A stretch of DNA of 30,433 bases from Tubiluchus corallicola. Taxonomy: Eukaryota; Priapulida; Priapulimorpha; Priapulimorphida; Tubiluchidae. Positions 12,081 to 22,897 of this stretch are shown here, piece by piece. The stretch spans positions 1-30,433 of the forward strand of contig JAQGDQ010001669.1 of assembly GCA_030141605.1 (NCBI GenBank), in the 5' to 3' direction. A model generated the notes under the pieces. That model made no database searches. It was not told where the DNA came from and was given only the letters and a program-made list of their open reading frames with translations. The first letter of the stretch is position 1. Each line of letters begins with the position of its first letter. The translations under genes and the position numbers were made by a program.

Positions 12081-12379
12081 CGGTAAAAATGCCACAGGTA
12101 AAAATGACACGGTAAAAATGACATGGTAAAAATGGTACAGGAAAAAATAGCACAAGTAAGAATGGCACAGGAAAAATCGCACAAATGGAAAAGTAGACAA
12201 AGATGGCACAGGAAAGGATGGCTAAAATGGAAAACTACGTAAAAATGGCACAGGAAAAACGGCACAGGAAAAATGGCACAAGAAAAAATGACACAAACGG
12301 AAAAGTGGGTAAAAATGGCACAGGAAAAAAAATAGTACAAATGGAAAAGTAGGTAAAAATGGCACACGGAAAATGGCAC
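12081..12379. repeat. Imperfect minisatellite of (GGTAAAAATGGCACAGGAAAAAT)-like units
   Basis: About twenty variants of aaaaatggcaca joined by gg, ta or aacgg spacers fill the interval. On the minus strand they give a Phe/Cys/His-rich pseudo-frame (for example repeated CHFY and CAIF), which is a by-product of the repeat. A short block with the same motifs lies at 5704-5764, suggesting a dispersed rather than purely local repeat. Confidence 0.9.
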
Positions 12380-12475
12380 GCTTAGTAATATATGTGCTTG
12401 GAGTTAGGATTACAGTGGGGTATAATTGTTTTAGCTGTTTTTATCTCCGACATGGAAGCTATATGCTTCAACACA

Positions 12476-12510
12476 GTTTGTTTGTTTGTTTGTCTGTTTA
12501 TCTGTTTGTG
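12476..12510. repeat. (GTTT)n microsatellite, imperfect
   Basis: The run is gtttgtttgtttgtctgttt followed by decayed units. Confidence 0.9.
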
Positions 12511-12653
12511 CACATAGTGAAAGCGAAATCAAAGAAAAAAAACTTCCGAAAAGAAATGAAACTGGACAAATGTCCACATGTAAATAATTTTTCTGTTTTA
12601 CTCCTTATTATCTAGTGTTCCACAATTCTTTTATTGCTGATTTCTTTACCGTC

Positions 12654-13120
12654 CAGGGCCCGGATTAACGCATAAGCAGACTAAGCAGACCAAGGCTTAA
12701 GGAGCACCAAACTGGCAAAAAATAATAAATTGAAAACAGATAAAATTAATTAAAGTAGGTTAAAGATCATGAAAATATTCCACAGTTCAAAATGAGAGGT
12801 ATAGGACTGCAGGAGAATGATTATTTTTTTGCTGTTAGCAGGCATCATACTTTTTTGCAGCTAATTTATTTAATTAAAATTTTATTTGAAGACAATAAAG
12901 AATTTAAGTGCCATAATTCGTATATAGAGCAAAGGAGTTTGTTTTATATATAATGTCGCATAATTTCTATCACGTAAAACATTTTAGAATGACGTACGCC
13001 ACGTAATAAGTATGTTTCGAGCCGCGAAACGTGCACGTAGTATCATGGGGCAAAAGGGAGAACCGGGGCATCAGGTGCTGGATTGTGCTTAGGGCACCAA
13101 CATATCTTAATCCGGCCCTG
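12654..13120. mobile_element. Non-autonomous hAT-type DNA transposon (467 bp)
   Basis: The left end CAGGGCCCGGATTAA and the right end TTAATCCGGCCCTG are inverted repeats that differ by one extra C. They are flanked by ttaccgtc (12646-12653) and ttaccatc (13121-13128), an 8-bp target duplication with one mismatch. The CAGGGCCGGATTA-type terminus and the 8-bp duplication are typical of hAT superfamily elements. The interior is AT-rich and carries no transposase frame, so it would have relied on an enzyme supplied elsewhere. Confidence 0.88.
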
Positions 13121-13128
13121 TTACCATC

Positions 13129-14405
13129 CGGTTATAAAACATAACTGAAGAAAAGCAAGAACAAAAGTCGCATTAAAATGATCTGATTTTGATATTTTCA
13201 CATAAAATTTTAGCGAATAAGCAGTTAACTATTAATTAACTTAACAGTAGCTGAAAATGCAAGGTTTTCTTTTTGCCTTCTGCGCTGCTGGTGCTGGACG
13301 AAATTTCAAAATTTCAGGCGGTAAGAAAAGATTAAGAGCCACTGGTTTACAAAATTATTCTGATAGAGTTCATTTGAATTTCAGGTTAACGAAACTCGAC
13401 GGACTGTTGTTGTAGTCATTTATGCCAGTTTCATTTTTCACAATTTTTTTGCTTTTCGGCACTCATTACATTTCGCTTATCTTTACAAATCATATTTAAG
13501 GAAAATTTCATTTTGTCTTATTTTATTTTAGTCACGTTTCAAAGTAAACACTGTGACAGTTTGACATTTAGGGCCGATATTGTACACTAATTACATCTAG
13601 TTTTGTTCGGTCAGACACTGGAAACTTTATTATCTCTAGGATTCGAATCTCCGCAGTAAGATGAGTTCTATCGTGTTTCTCGGTTGACAGGGCACTTAAT
13701 CATATAGTTGGGCAGTGAAAAGCCACCCGTTTTTCACGTCATCTTGTTTTTGACGGTTCACGGTTAAATCAGAACTTCAAGCAAGACAAATGAAATCAGA
13801 CATTCGGGCATCACTTCAGCAAAATAAAATCAACTAGTCATAGGATAGAAGTTTCAGCTAAAGAGCTTTGTCGTGGCAATATTACGTGAAGCATTAACGT
13901 TCATTGTTGTGAGTACTAAGGTTGCATGCGGGTCCTGAGGTCATGGGTACCGATGTAGTGGGCGCTAGCTGCTAAGTTTGCAGACCTCGATTGTCCCGGC
14001 ACCAACACACATCAACATGCGCGCTTGTTCGCTCTAGGCTTTCAGTTTTTAACTCAGGGCAGTAAAGCCTTACAGTTTAGTGCTGTTTCTTTGGAATCTT
14101 GTAATGGATTTTCAGCATTATTAATAGCATAGGTCATTCGCGTTCACTTTCACTCGCGATCGGATAACTAGTAGCTGGTTTAATCTACATCCAGAGAATC
14201 ATTGAAATTGAGCCATTTTCAAACGCATGCGGTCAGCTGCTTCGCAACAATTTGCATGTTTAGCTACATGTATATTATAAGCCTTATTATAAGCTACATG
14301 TATATTAACGCAAATTCAACCTGAACATTTAAATACAGGTGAAAATAATCGATTTAATCCAAAACTCTATAGAAGTGGATGCTGTTCAAAGAAAAAAAAT
14401 ATCAA
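13129..14405. other. No recognisable gene
   Basis: Composition is mixed, with a more balanced patch at about 13880-14060. The direct repeat agctacatgtatatta occurs at 14262-14277 and 14292-14307, a 30-bp period with two copies. Confidence 0.55.
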
Positions 14406-14425
14406 TCCTTTGACCCGAGGACCCG

Positions 14426-14438
14426 AGGTCAAAGGTCA
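14426..14438 (+). promoter_or_regulatory. Perfect DR1 nuclear-receptor element AGGTCA-A-AGGTCA
   Basis: Two exact AGGTCA half-sites are separated by one base, the classical binding site for RXR heterodimers, HNF4 and COUP-TF. The same spot forms a 9-bp inverted repeat, cctttgacc (14407-14415) with ggtcaaagg (14427-14435), so a third half-site lies in the opposite orientation. No promoter or gene is recognised within several kb, so function is only possible. Confidence 0.4.
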
Positions 14439-17415
14439 ACACACCGACGTCGTTCCCCCAATCGCCCTGCGAGTTTGGTGACCCTATCATACAACTTTTG
14501 CAGTTGTTAAGTGAAATGTTGGTCATAAGAAACTAATAAACAAAACAGGTGGAATTCAAGAAGTTTTTGCTATGGCAAAATCTTAAAAATGCAGCATCAG
14601 CATCGTTGTTTTCTGTTATAAAAATTTATTACGTGAAAAGTAGTTTGTTATATTCATTAATCGAAAAAAGTTTTTTGAAGACTCGTTTTATGACTTTCGG
14701 TTAATCATATTAGCGTAATTAAGCAGCGAGTTTTATTTTAAATCCTTTATCACTTTTAAGCGCACAGTAATAAACGCATCAGATTAGATGAATAAGCTTT
14801 TGAATCAAATCATTATTTTTTGCAGGATCTGAAATGCTTTTAATCCATTTTATTTCCACGATAAAGTAACATAGAAAGTTAAGAAAGTAGACATTATGCG
14901 TACGTTCTAAACCTTTTTTATATGCATGTGTTCAGTTGATATCTACTCTCTTAGCCAAAATCTAAGGCACAAAAAGGCGAGGAAGGAAGAACTGAAATAG
15001 CTTAATCACCCTCTTTATGTTACAATACTGATTGCTATAATTATTAAATCTTCACTGCAATTTAACGGAGTTATGTTGTAAAAATGACTAAAAGATTTAT
15101 GCTGTATACATCTACATCTACGATTTGTAAATATTTTTATTTATGCATGTATCTTATTAAGAACATTTACAAAATATACATTATTGTATAAAAGATGAGA
15201 CTGACAGGCTATGTTAGCTCCTATAACTGTCTGCATTGTGAAGTGGCAAATTAAGTTACATCAGGTTACATTGGATAAATTCCTATTGCTTACATTTAAA
15301 GAAGTAAAATAAAAAAATCAATAATGCATATACAAAGTGTAAATTTATCAAAGTGGGAGAGATCATGAACTAAAGTAAAAATGTTTTATAAAAATCTATT
15401 AAATTTGCAATGTTTTAACAAACAAGCTTGGGTTAGCCTGGAACTGATAGACTGGATGAATTAACAGTGCCATAATTGAGGTCTGTAAAATCTGTTATAA
15501 AAAGCATATTTATACAAGTTCAACCTAGAGGGTTTTTCTACTGTACTCTATCAACACGTAATTTACCGAAAGAGATGTATGTTATTATTTATACAATATC
15601 TTAACACTCAAAGTATTTTCAACATGTAGGTACACTGCTTACTGTTATACTCATTAAGAAGTAATAAACCCAAAATTTTACTACTATGTTTTGTATACAT
15701 TGTAAAGCTGTAAAAGCCCACTATGTGGGAGACGATAGGCCTATATATAAGTATCGGTGTAGGCCCACACAAGTAGAAGTACATGCATAACTCATCAGAC
15801 TCATCTTTTATTTTTGTGCATCTTATATTATAGAAATCAATAAATTAGGCTACACTAACGCTGACGCTGTTACTTATTCATATTAGTTTTGCGCATGTAT
15901 GGATAACATCAGTGAAAGGAAAAGCCACTGTTACTGCCTATCAAAATTACGTTGCAAACAGCAGTTAAACATAAGCTATTGATTAGCTAAATTTTACTGA
16001 CACAGTCTAATACCAACAACGACGGCAACGAATAAGGGTGAGATGCCGCAGATTTAATGGAATTCCTTTAAAATGGAAAAGTGCGTTTGTAAACCAGTGA
16101 TAAGGTCTCATTTCCTACACATATAAACAGACAATTACATGCAGTCATACACCAAGCAATATATCGCGAAAAATAATATTATTATGATATAACTCCAGAT
16201 ATAAAGGATGAAAAACGTTTTATATTAAAATATCACAGATATAATAGCTACGCTTTCAATTTATTTGCAAAAAAAGTGAATTGGCCCGTGATTTTCCCAG
16301 TGGGAACGTTGATGTTAGATTCATTCGTTAAATAAAACAAATATGCAGAGATTTGGCCATAATATGTAAATTTACTTACGATTTTTTTCGAAACAGAGCA
16401 TACTTATGACTATCATTCAATTGATTTCATACCACTTTTTGACAAACAATAACTAAAGTGGGACGTCTAATCCAAGTGTACTGAATGCATGCGTGCACAA
16501 TGACATTTCGTATAAACTTGTTACTGGATTATTAGCAATCACGATGCTGTTGTTTAGATGCATATATGAATCCGAATTAATTACGTAATAAATTTTAAAT
16601 CATCTTAACAAGCTTCTGTTGATGTGCTGCTATTATAAAAGGTCTTATTGTAATGCAATGTAATTAATTAGTTAACTAATTAGTGTAGGTGGATTATTAA
16701 GTTAATAGTGGCAATGCTTCTTCCACAATAAGGAGGCATTTGTTGATATGAAAGCGGTGACTGGTACGGAAAGGCATTGTTTCTGGTTTTACTAAATAAT
16801 TACTAGCTATTCTTTGTAATTGATTTAGAATATAGAGCAATCTGTACGTAATGAATTAATTTATTATTTATGACGTTAATTACATGCTTTTTGACTTTTT
16901 CACATTTTCTCCCTTTCAGTCAAGTTTGGGTTCAATAATTTAATAATTCTTTTTTGCTACTTATTAAGCATCAAGCTGCGGCAATAAAGATTGGATAATC
17001 TTGAAATTAAGATCATAAATAATAAGTTAATCACCCGCGTATTACCCTACATTCTAAATTAATTGTAAAAATAATTACTCAGGTTTTTCACATTTCCTCT
17101 CTCTTGATCACCGAATAAAAGTCTATTCGGTCTATTTCAGGTTTTATAAACCAGTCTATGGTTTATAATGTTAAATTTAAACTTATAATTTTGGGATAAA
17201 ACACGAGATTGAGAAACACGTTTTATAAGCAAATGTCGCTAGGGCGAAAATGGATTCTAGGAAAAAGAAGAAGAATAAAAATGGAGGCGATTTTACTGTA
17301 CATGTTGTACGTGTATGTACCTGTAAATGACATATCATTTGCTTAATGATTGTTCATACCATAAGCACTTTACTATAACAAATCAAAATCATAAAATTTG
17401 AAAAAGACCTTGGGC
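14439..17415. other. AT-rich DNA without a recognisable gene
   Basis: No open frame worth naming exists here. The interval includes a perfect AT palindrome at 16665-16682 and many TAAT cores. Confidence 0.6.
16665..16682. repeat. 18-bp perfect palindrome TAATTAGTTAACTAATTA
   Basis: The sequence is identical to its reverse complement, with homeodomain-type TAATTA cores at both ends around GTTAAC. It is a paired homeodomain-like site or a chance event in AT-rich DNA. Confidence 0.6.
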
Positions 17416-17530
17416 CGGAATCAGTAAAGTTTGCGCGTACGAATATTTTAGCGCTACGCACGGATTCATTAGGCTAGTCTTCGTAAAAATGTTCTTAAAC
17501 TTCCTCGTAACTTTACGCAAGGATTAGAGC
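17416..17530. repeat. Palindromic repeat element, copy related to 18350-18490
   Basis: It opens with ccggaatcagtaaagtttgc and contains gcgtacgaatattttagcg and ttcgtaaaaatgttcttaaac. The vocabulary (GAATC, CGTACGAA, ATTTTAG, TTACGAA) matches the copy about 900 bases to the right, which ends in attttagtgaatcctgg. Confidence 0.45.
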
Positions 17531-17722
17531 TTGCGTAACTGTAATTTAGCATGTTGTGCACAGCTTAAACGGCTATGACTGGTACTTTCGTGGAAGACGA
17601 AAAGGCTAATACAATAAAATTTTGATACATAGAGGACGTACTTTTCGCAATAGATTAGAATGAGATGTTTCAAAAGAAAGTGATAAATGAACTATAATCT
17701 ACAGCAGACTACAAGGCTTTCA

Positions 17723-17725
<3 letters not shown>

Positions 17726-17792
<67 letters not shown>

Positions 17793-17802
17793 TCTCTCTC
17801 TT
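17726..17802. repeat. (CT)n microsatellite
   Basis: About 75 bases of nearly pure CT dinucleotide. The Ser-Leu frame across it is an artefact. Confidence 0.98.
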
Positions 17803-17995
17803 TGTTTATCTATCCATCTGTGTGTCTATCTATCTATGCACTTATCTACTACCTGCCTATCTTATCTAGCTATGCGCCAACTGACTGACCAACTGGCCAA
17901 TCGCACGCCCGACCGACCTGCCTGCCTACCTATCTATTCACCTACGAACCAACCTACCTACCCGCCTAGTTACCTATTAACGTACCTGGATATTT
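17803..17995. repeat. Decayed tetranucleotide tract (CTAT/CTAC/CTGC/CCAA)
   Basis: Successive four-base variants (tctatctatc, ctgcctgcctac, accaacctacctaccc) continue from the CT run, consistent with an old, mutated tetranucleotide expansion. Confidence 0.8.
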
Positions 17996-18349
17996 ATTAA
18001 TCTACATTTTTCCCTTGTTTTTCTATTTTTAGTTTCATTAGTCATTTAAATCGGCTTAAGCCTAAAGATGTTTTCTTGCGGGCAAGTAAAAGAATGATGC
18101 GGCTAGTAAGCAACCTGCTACTTAGTGTTTATACTGAGCTCACATTGTAAGAGACAGTATTTATATCTGAGCCTGTAATTCTAAAATCTATTAAACAGCC
18201 CTCCAAAGTTAGGATAGGCTGACAGAAGAGTCAAGAGAGTGTTATTCTGCACAATTGTGCTATAATTACGTATTAAAAGCGGCGCCCAAGCAAAAAACAT
18301 CTGCTGTCTCCTGTACACATGAAGATTTTGGCCGTGGCTGAATTTTAGC

Positions 18350-18490
18350 AGCGTAAAATGTTCGTACGAGCAAAATAGACAAGAACTTCGTATGAAGTTT
18401 TTTCTGAATCCAATTTACGAAAGTTCGTACGAACTTCTTAAATATTTTCGTACGAAAATTCTTACGAACATTTTAGTGAATCCTGGTGTA
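18350..18490. repeat. Fold-back element built of TTCGTACGAA palindromes
   Basis: Two perfect palindromes, aagttcgtacgaactt (18421-18436) and attttcgtacgaaaat (18444-18459), lie between outer arms gtaaaatgttcgtacga (about 18353-18369) and its imperfect complement cttacgaacatttta (about 18461-18475). Small fold-back or MITE-like elements look like this, but no target duplication was identified. Confidence 0.6.
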
Positions 18491-18642
18491 CAGATGAACA
18501 TTGACTTCTGCTTCGGAACATGCCAAAATGTGTTATTGCTCTTGCTAATATCTTGTACAATATACATGACATGTTAGCCATAAAAACTAAATGGAAGCTC
18601 AAAAAACTACTGTAGGCGCTTGGGCAGCCTACTCAGCACAAC

Positions 18643-19092
18643 CTGTAGGGGATAGCCCTATAGGCTGAATAGGCTGAAGCCTAAGGCCCGGGATCAAAAG
18701 GGGCCCGGCAACATAAAACGAAAAAAAAAATTTTTGTAAAAAAAATAAATTGATAAAAGAGCAAGGGGCCCGCCAAAATAAAATATAGAAAAATTTTTTT
18801 TTTCAAAAGTCTGTCACTATATTTCAAATCGGGTTTACACAAATCAAGTTTACACAATTTAAGTTTACACAATTCAAGTTTACACAATTTAAGTTTACAC
18901 AATTCACGTTTACACAGTTTAAGTTCAAAATTTCAGTTTCCGAATTTTTCTGGGGGCAAAAACTCACAAAATTAAACAAACTTACAAACGACGAGAGCTC
19001 CACAAAAACACGTCAGCTCAGCAGTGTAGCAACATTTAAAAGGCCCGTTCCAAGCTCAAGCCTAAGGCCCATAAAATCATAATCCGCCGCTG
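18643..19092. mobile_element. Decayed second hAT-like repeat containing a minisatellite
   Basis: The right end ...aatccgccgctg read inverted gives CAGCGGCGGATTATG, a variant of the hAT-type terminus. The left end near ctgtaggggatag matches it only loosely. Subterminal aggctgaagcctaaggcccg echoes the same region of the element at 12654-13120 (actaagcagaccaaggctta). No convincing target duplication flanks it. It contains poly-A/poly-T runs, repeated GGCCCG blocks and the 15-bp minisatellite. The left boundary is uncertain. Confidence 0.45.
18834..18923. repeat. 15-bp minisatellite, 6 copies (TTTACACAATTYAAG)
   Basis: Six contiguous 15-base units with start points at 18834, 18849, 18864, 18879, 18894 and 18909 differ by one to three bases. 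Because the unit length is a multiple of three, the minus strand yields an artefactual Leu-Cys-Lys repeat frame (18681-18902) that should not be called a gene. Confidence 0.95.
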
Positions 19093-21470
19093 TTTCTAAT
19101 ATATTTACGCGAAAGCTAGATAAAACGTCGCACGTGTATCCACGCTGCGACGGGTAGAATGACTGTTAGTTGAAGGCTATCATTTTGTCATTTTTATCAA
19201 GTGTCAAGTGAAAGTAATTAACCCTCCCTGTTAAAGCCTAACCAGAAATATAACACTTGATGTGAATCTGCTAATAGATTGTAATAATGACGATTCTACT
19301 TAAATCGTTCAGCTTCTTCGAATTTTACTGAGGAAAATAATACTTTCGCAACAGGTAAAGGCAAATATTTTCAATCCCATCTTGACAGCAAGTCACTTCT
19401 GTTAATTCAATGAACTATTTTATAAGTGCGGCGCCACTGACATTCGAAAAGTTTATTGTGCATATTAGGAATTATTCTGTATTACAAAAAGCAAATAAGT
19501 AATCGTTATTTTTTATTTAAAAACAATTTTCACTAATGCATATGCTAAAATAGGGAAAGTTCATTGTTGACTGCTGAAAAAATTCTTTGATGTTTTCTCA
19601 TTCGCAAGATATTTCACCTAATAGCACAGACAACTGGAAGTACAACTTAATGCCGCAGCGGCGAATTGGGGGAGGTGTCGTTGTTACGCCTTTGTTACGT
19701 GGTTGATTCAAAGACAAACACCGTATCTAGAATATTAGCTGCAGCATCTCTAACAGGAACGCGGAGAATTTAGTATACTTGTAATGCACATAGGTAATTT
19801 GGTCCACATGTACAGTACTGGTAACTTTTGATGCGTGGACGTTATAGTTAAACTCCTTAGTCAATAGTGAATGCTAGGCAATGTTATTTATTTATTTATT
19901 TTTTTGTTAAACAACTGATAAAGCTGGATAGAATGTTATTAAAATGCTATCAAGTTACTGAATTGAGTTAACTGCTATTAGTCAAGTTAAAGTGCACGCG
20001 TGCTAATAGTGGCACCTGTGTAAATATGTGTTTATGTTAATAAAAGATTTATCACTCGTTATCATCATCATCATTAATTAGTCAATAGCTGAAAAACTAT
20101 AACAAGTTGATACACGAACCTTTATTTAATATTCTTTTTTGGTAATATACTTACTACGATAACAGTAATATAAGTAAAACGAATAAAATAAAAATTAAAC
20201 TATTTTAAAGTATGCTAGTTATTAAAAATTGCTAATTTGCCTAAAAGCAAAAATTAAATGTGGTCCAACAAAACGAGATATACAGAACTTTGCACCACCT
20301 TTCACAAATGCACGAGTGGTAAGGATGCATCATTCAAGCCTCTGGCAACTAGAACGTGTTATAGCCAGCCTACGTAACCGAGGTCCATTTGGTAAATGAA
20401 AATCGGCCCCTGTTCGAAGCCAACTCAAGATGCAGCGGTTGGAGCGCTCACATGCTACAAGTAGCTACATCAGATACCCAGCAGGAGGCTTATGGAGTGC
20501 AGAGTCTGGAAAGCCAGTGATGAACAGTAGAAAGAAGCAGGGACTATTACAAATCTAGAAACTCATCAGCGTTGCCTTAAATAGAAGGCTTGGGAAATAT
20601 GATTGCTTGGATACAACACAGCAGACAGCGTGTGTCATGTAATAATAATTGAAGTTGTGATGCACGAGAGCACTACAAAAGATGAAGCCTCACTAAAGCT
20701 TTACTGAGTTCTTCTGTGATAACAAGAGCACATCATTAGTGGAGCAAGAGGAGCGAAGGTCGTGCACACTGTAAGAAATTGTTCAAGAAACGTAATAAGT
20801 GCTTATCTGGTATGACTTCAAGGAGCAACAATTCTAGGACCGTAATTTCTCACATTGCTTTTATTTGCAAATGGATAAATATGCAGTAATAAATGAGCTG
20901 ATCACAGGACATAGTTCAACAGGAAACATTTTTAAAACGACTGGTGGAATTCCATCATGTCCAGATTCTTTTCTAATCCAGAGTTCATATAACAAACAAC
21001 AAAGTGTCATACAATGATCAAATATTAGAGACTTTATTAAAGAATGTTGGATTTTTGTTAATGCTTATCATCACGGATAGTCCTCATAAAATGAGACAGT
21101 CAACATGTAGGATATCTTAGACTCTTTCAAATTTATACATCTTCTTTACAAAAGAGAAATAGAACAAGCGTTATGACAAATAAAACGTCCTACAGTCGCA
21201 TATCCAATTACTAAGCAGACTCGGTGTTGTTTAATTTGAAGAACCAAGCACATACTCCGCTTTTCCCTTACAGTCTATAGCTGCAAAAGGCAACTGCTTC
21301 TGACGCGCCGTGTACTGCTGCTGGAGTTCCTGCTCCTACTATTAATAGTTATTAGTATAGTTGTGGTCCGGAACCGAAACCGACAGCTCTTTTTAATGCA
21401 GCAAAGAAGGCCAGAAACCACTCATCGTAAGGGATTGGAGCCAAAAATAAAGGAATCCAAAACCTGAAAA
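19093..21470. other. No recognisable gene
   Basis: AT-rich sequence with a (TTTA)n run at 19884-19903. The segment of about 20270-21030 has more even base composition and reads like decayed repeat DNA (a cgttcgaagcc-like stretch near 20410), but I recognise no element or frame. Confidence 0.5.
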
Positions 21471-21471
21471 G

Positions 21472-21950
21472 AATTCTTACAATTAAGTTCCTAACAGCAG
21501 TGAGTGTTTTTTTTCTTGGAAATCTGTTGAAGTCCATGGCAAAAATATAATAACGGTTAATAAAGCTTTTTTATTAAAAGATTTTTTTACTAATTGATCA
21601 AATTTTGTTATTATTAAGAATTTGTTCCGTGTCGACACTACAGAAAAAATGTATTCAGCTTCCGCATTTAATGTCAACATTACTAGATAGATTGTGGATG
21701 TGACATGACAATTCTTACAATTAAGTTCCTAGCAGCAGTGAGTGCCTCTTTTCTTGAAGGTCTGTTGACGTCTAGGCCGTCAATGGCAAAAACATAAAAA
21801 CGGCAAATAAAGTTTGTTTATTAAATGATTTTTACTAATCGATTATACTTTGTTATAAAGAATTTGTTCCGTGTAGATGTTACAGAAGAAATGTAGTCAG
21901 CGATTCAAACCCGCATTTAATGTCAGATAGATTATGGATGTGACACAACA
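21472..21950. repeat. Diverged tandem duplication, unit about 238 bp, 2 copies
   Basis: Both copies open with attcttacaattaagttcct (from 21473 and 21711). They then share the blocks cagcagtgagtg, tctgttga, aagaatttgttccgtgt, cgcatttaatgtca and tggatgtgaca in the same order, separated by small indels and substitutions. Copy 1 spans about 21472-21708 and copy 2 about 21710-21950. The pair sits immediately downstream of the receptor stop, so it probably forms part of its 3' UTR or terminator region. No coding potential is apparent. Confidence 0.85.
21817..21822 (-). terminator. Candidate polyadenylation signal (AATAAA) for the GPCR
   Basis: On the minus strand AATAAA lies about 190 bases past the receptor stop codon, inside the downstream copy of the tandem duplication. 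The other copy carries an equivalent AATAAA at 21570-21575, so two alternative 3' ends are possible. In AT-rich DNA the hexamer is common by chance, hence the modest confidence. Confidence 0.35.
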
Positions 21951-22013
21951 ATAGGCACTAATCAAACATAAAAACTACTTGGTTAAAAATTCATTACTTT
22001 GTGACCACAAAGT

Positions 22014-22897
22014 TTAAAAACCACTTGTTTCTATTTGAATGTTTTCGTTGATGGGGTTTGCCATAGTACAACTGTGGCCAGATGTCCGAGAAGGCGACTG
22101 TCTGGAAGCACTAATAGCAGTGCTTCGCATACTGCTCGTTCTAAAGCTATTAAAATTCCACGCACGTGTAGAGGTGTAGTGCATTCCGTTTCGTTTGCCA
22201 GATCTGAGGAGACACCGACAGTCGAGCACGCCTGCAAAACCTTTGCGAAACTTCGTTGACATGGCGTTATACACAATTGGATTGATAGCAGAGTTAAGAA
22301 AGAACATCACTCTGACGAAAACCATCACATTTAAGTAGTTCTCCAAACCCAGTCTCATCAACGTTTCGCTAGAGACAAATACTAACCACAAGGAAACGAT
22401 TCGAAATGGCAGCAGGCAAGTGAAGAAACAGAAGACGACGGCAGACAGCATTAGCACTACCTGGCGGCGAGATCGATGGTTTGATTCTGAGCTTGGATCG
22501 TTCTTCATACCAATCACCGCAGCGTCACTTACTAGAGTGCGACTAATCTTGGCATACAGAACAATTAATATGATAAACGGAATTGGAAAACACAGACACC
22601 ACAAAGCCACAAAATAAATACGTTCCCAAGTTTGCCCAATTAATGTCATGCACGTCTTGACTATGCTGCCATCTACATAAATGCTGTCGCCATAATGTGT
22701 CATTACAATAAACGGAACACATAAAGCTGAAGAAAGTACCCAAATTACGAGAACTATCTTAATGGTACGCATACGCGTACATGTGTATTGTGCTTTTAAT
22801 GGACGACAAATGGCGTAGTATCTCTCCAAACTAATTGCGATTATTGTTAATGTGGATCCAGCAGCTACAGTGTTCTCCAAATAAGGAACCATTTTAC
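22014..22897 (-). CDS. Neuropeptide GPCR (GHSR/TRH-receptor-like), 3'-terminal coding exon, partial
   Basis: This is the last coding exon of a class A peptide receptor that would sit in the plasma membrane and signal through G proteins. Numbering from the internal Met at 22892, it shows TM3 with the E-R-Y form of the DRY motif (23-25), TM4 Trp51, ECL2 Cys81, TM5 Pro105, a basic ICL3 (about 117-144), TM6 CLLPF (159-163), TM7 NPIVY (204-208), helix 8 and a Cys-containing, Ser/Arg-rich tail of about 75 residues ending at TAA. TM1, TM2 and the N-terminus are absent. The Met is not the start: codons read upstream to a tttcag acceptor, and the exon opens with GT completing a split codon. If the previous exon ends in T, that codon is the conserved TM3 Cys, giving Cys-Lys-Met-Val-Pro. 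TM6 has Leu where most relatives have the toggle-switch Trp. Resemblance to GHSR, TRHR and invertebrate orphan relatives is recalled from family knowledge; the ligand is unknown. Confidence 0.93.

Noticed and set aside
12041-12379. 112-codon minus-strand Cys/Phe-rich frame resembling a cysteine-rich or membrane protein
   Set aside because: It is a translation of the imperfect minisatellite; unit variants change frame freely.
13640-13655. ggattcgaatctcc, resembling a tRNA B box
   Set aside because: The arms do not form a T-stem, and no A box or acceptor stem was found; similar ttcga stretches near 20410 and 29612 fail the same test.
17687-17869. Ser-Leu repeat frame
   Set aside because: It is produced entirely by the (CT)n and tetranucleotide tracts.
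18681-18902. Minus-strand frame with KLxLCK repeats
   Set aside because: It arises from the 15-bp minisatellite, whose unit length is divisible by three.
22035-22743. Other frames overlapping the GPCR exon on both strands
   Set aside because: They are shadows of the receptor reading frame.
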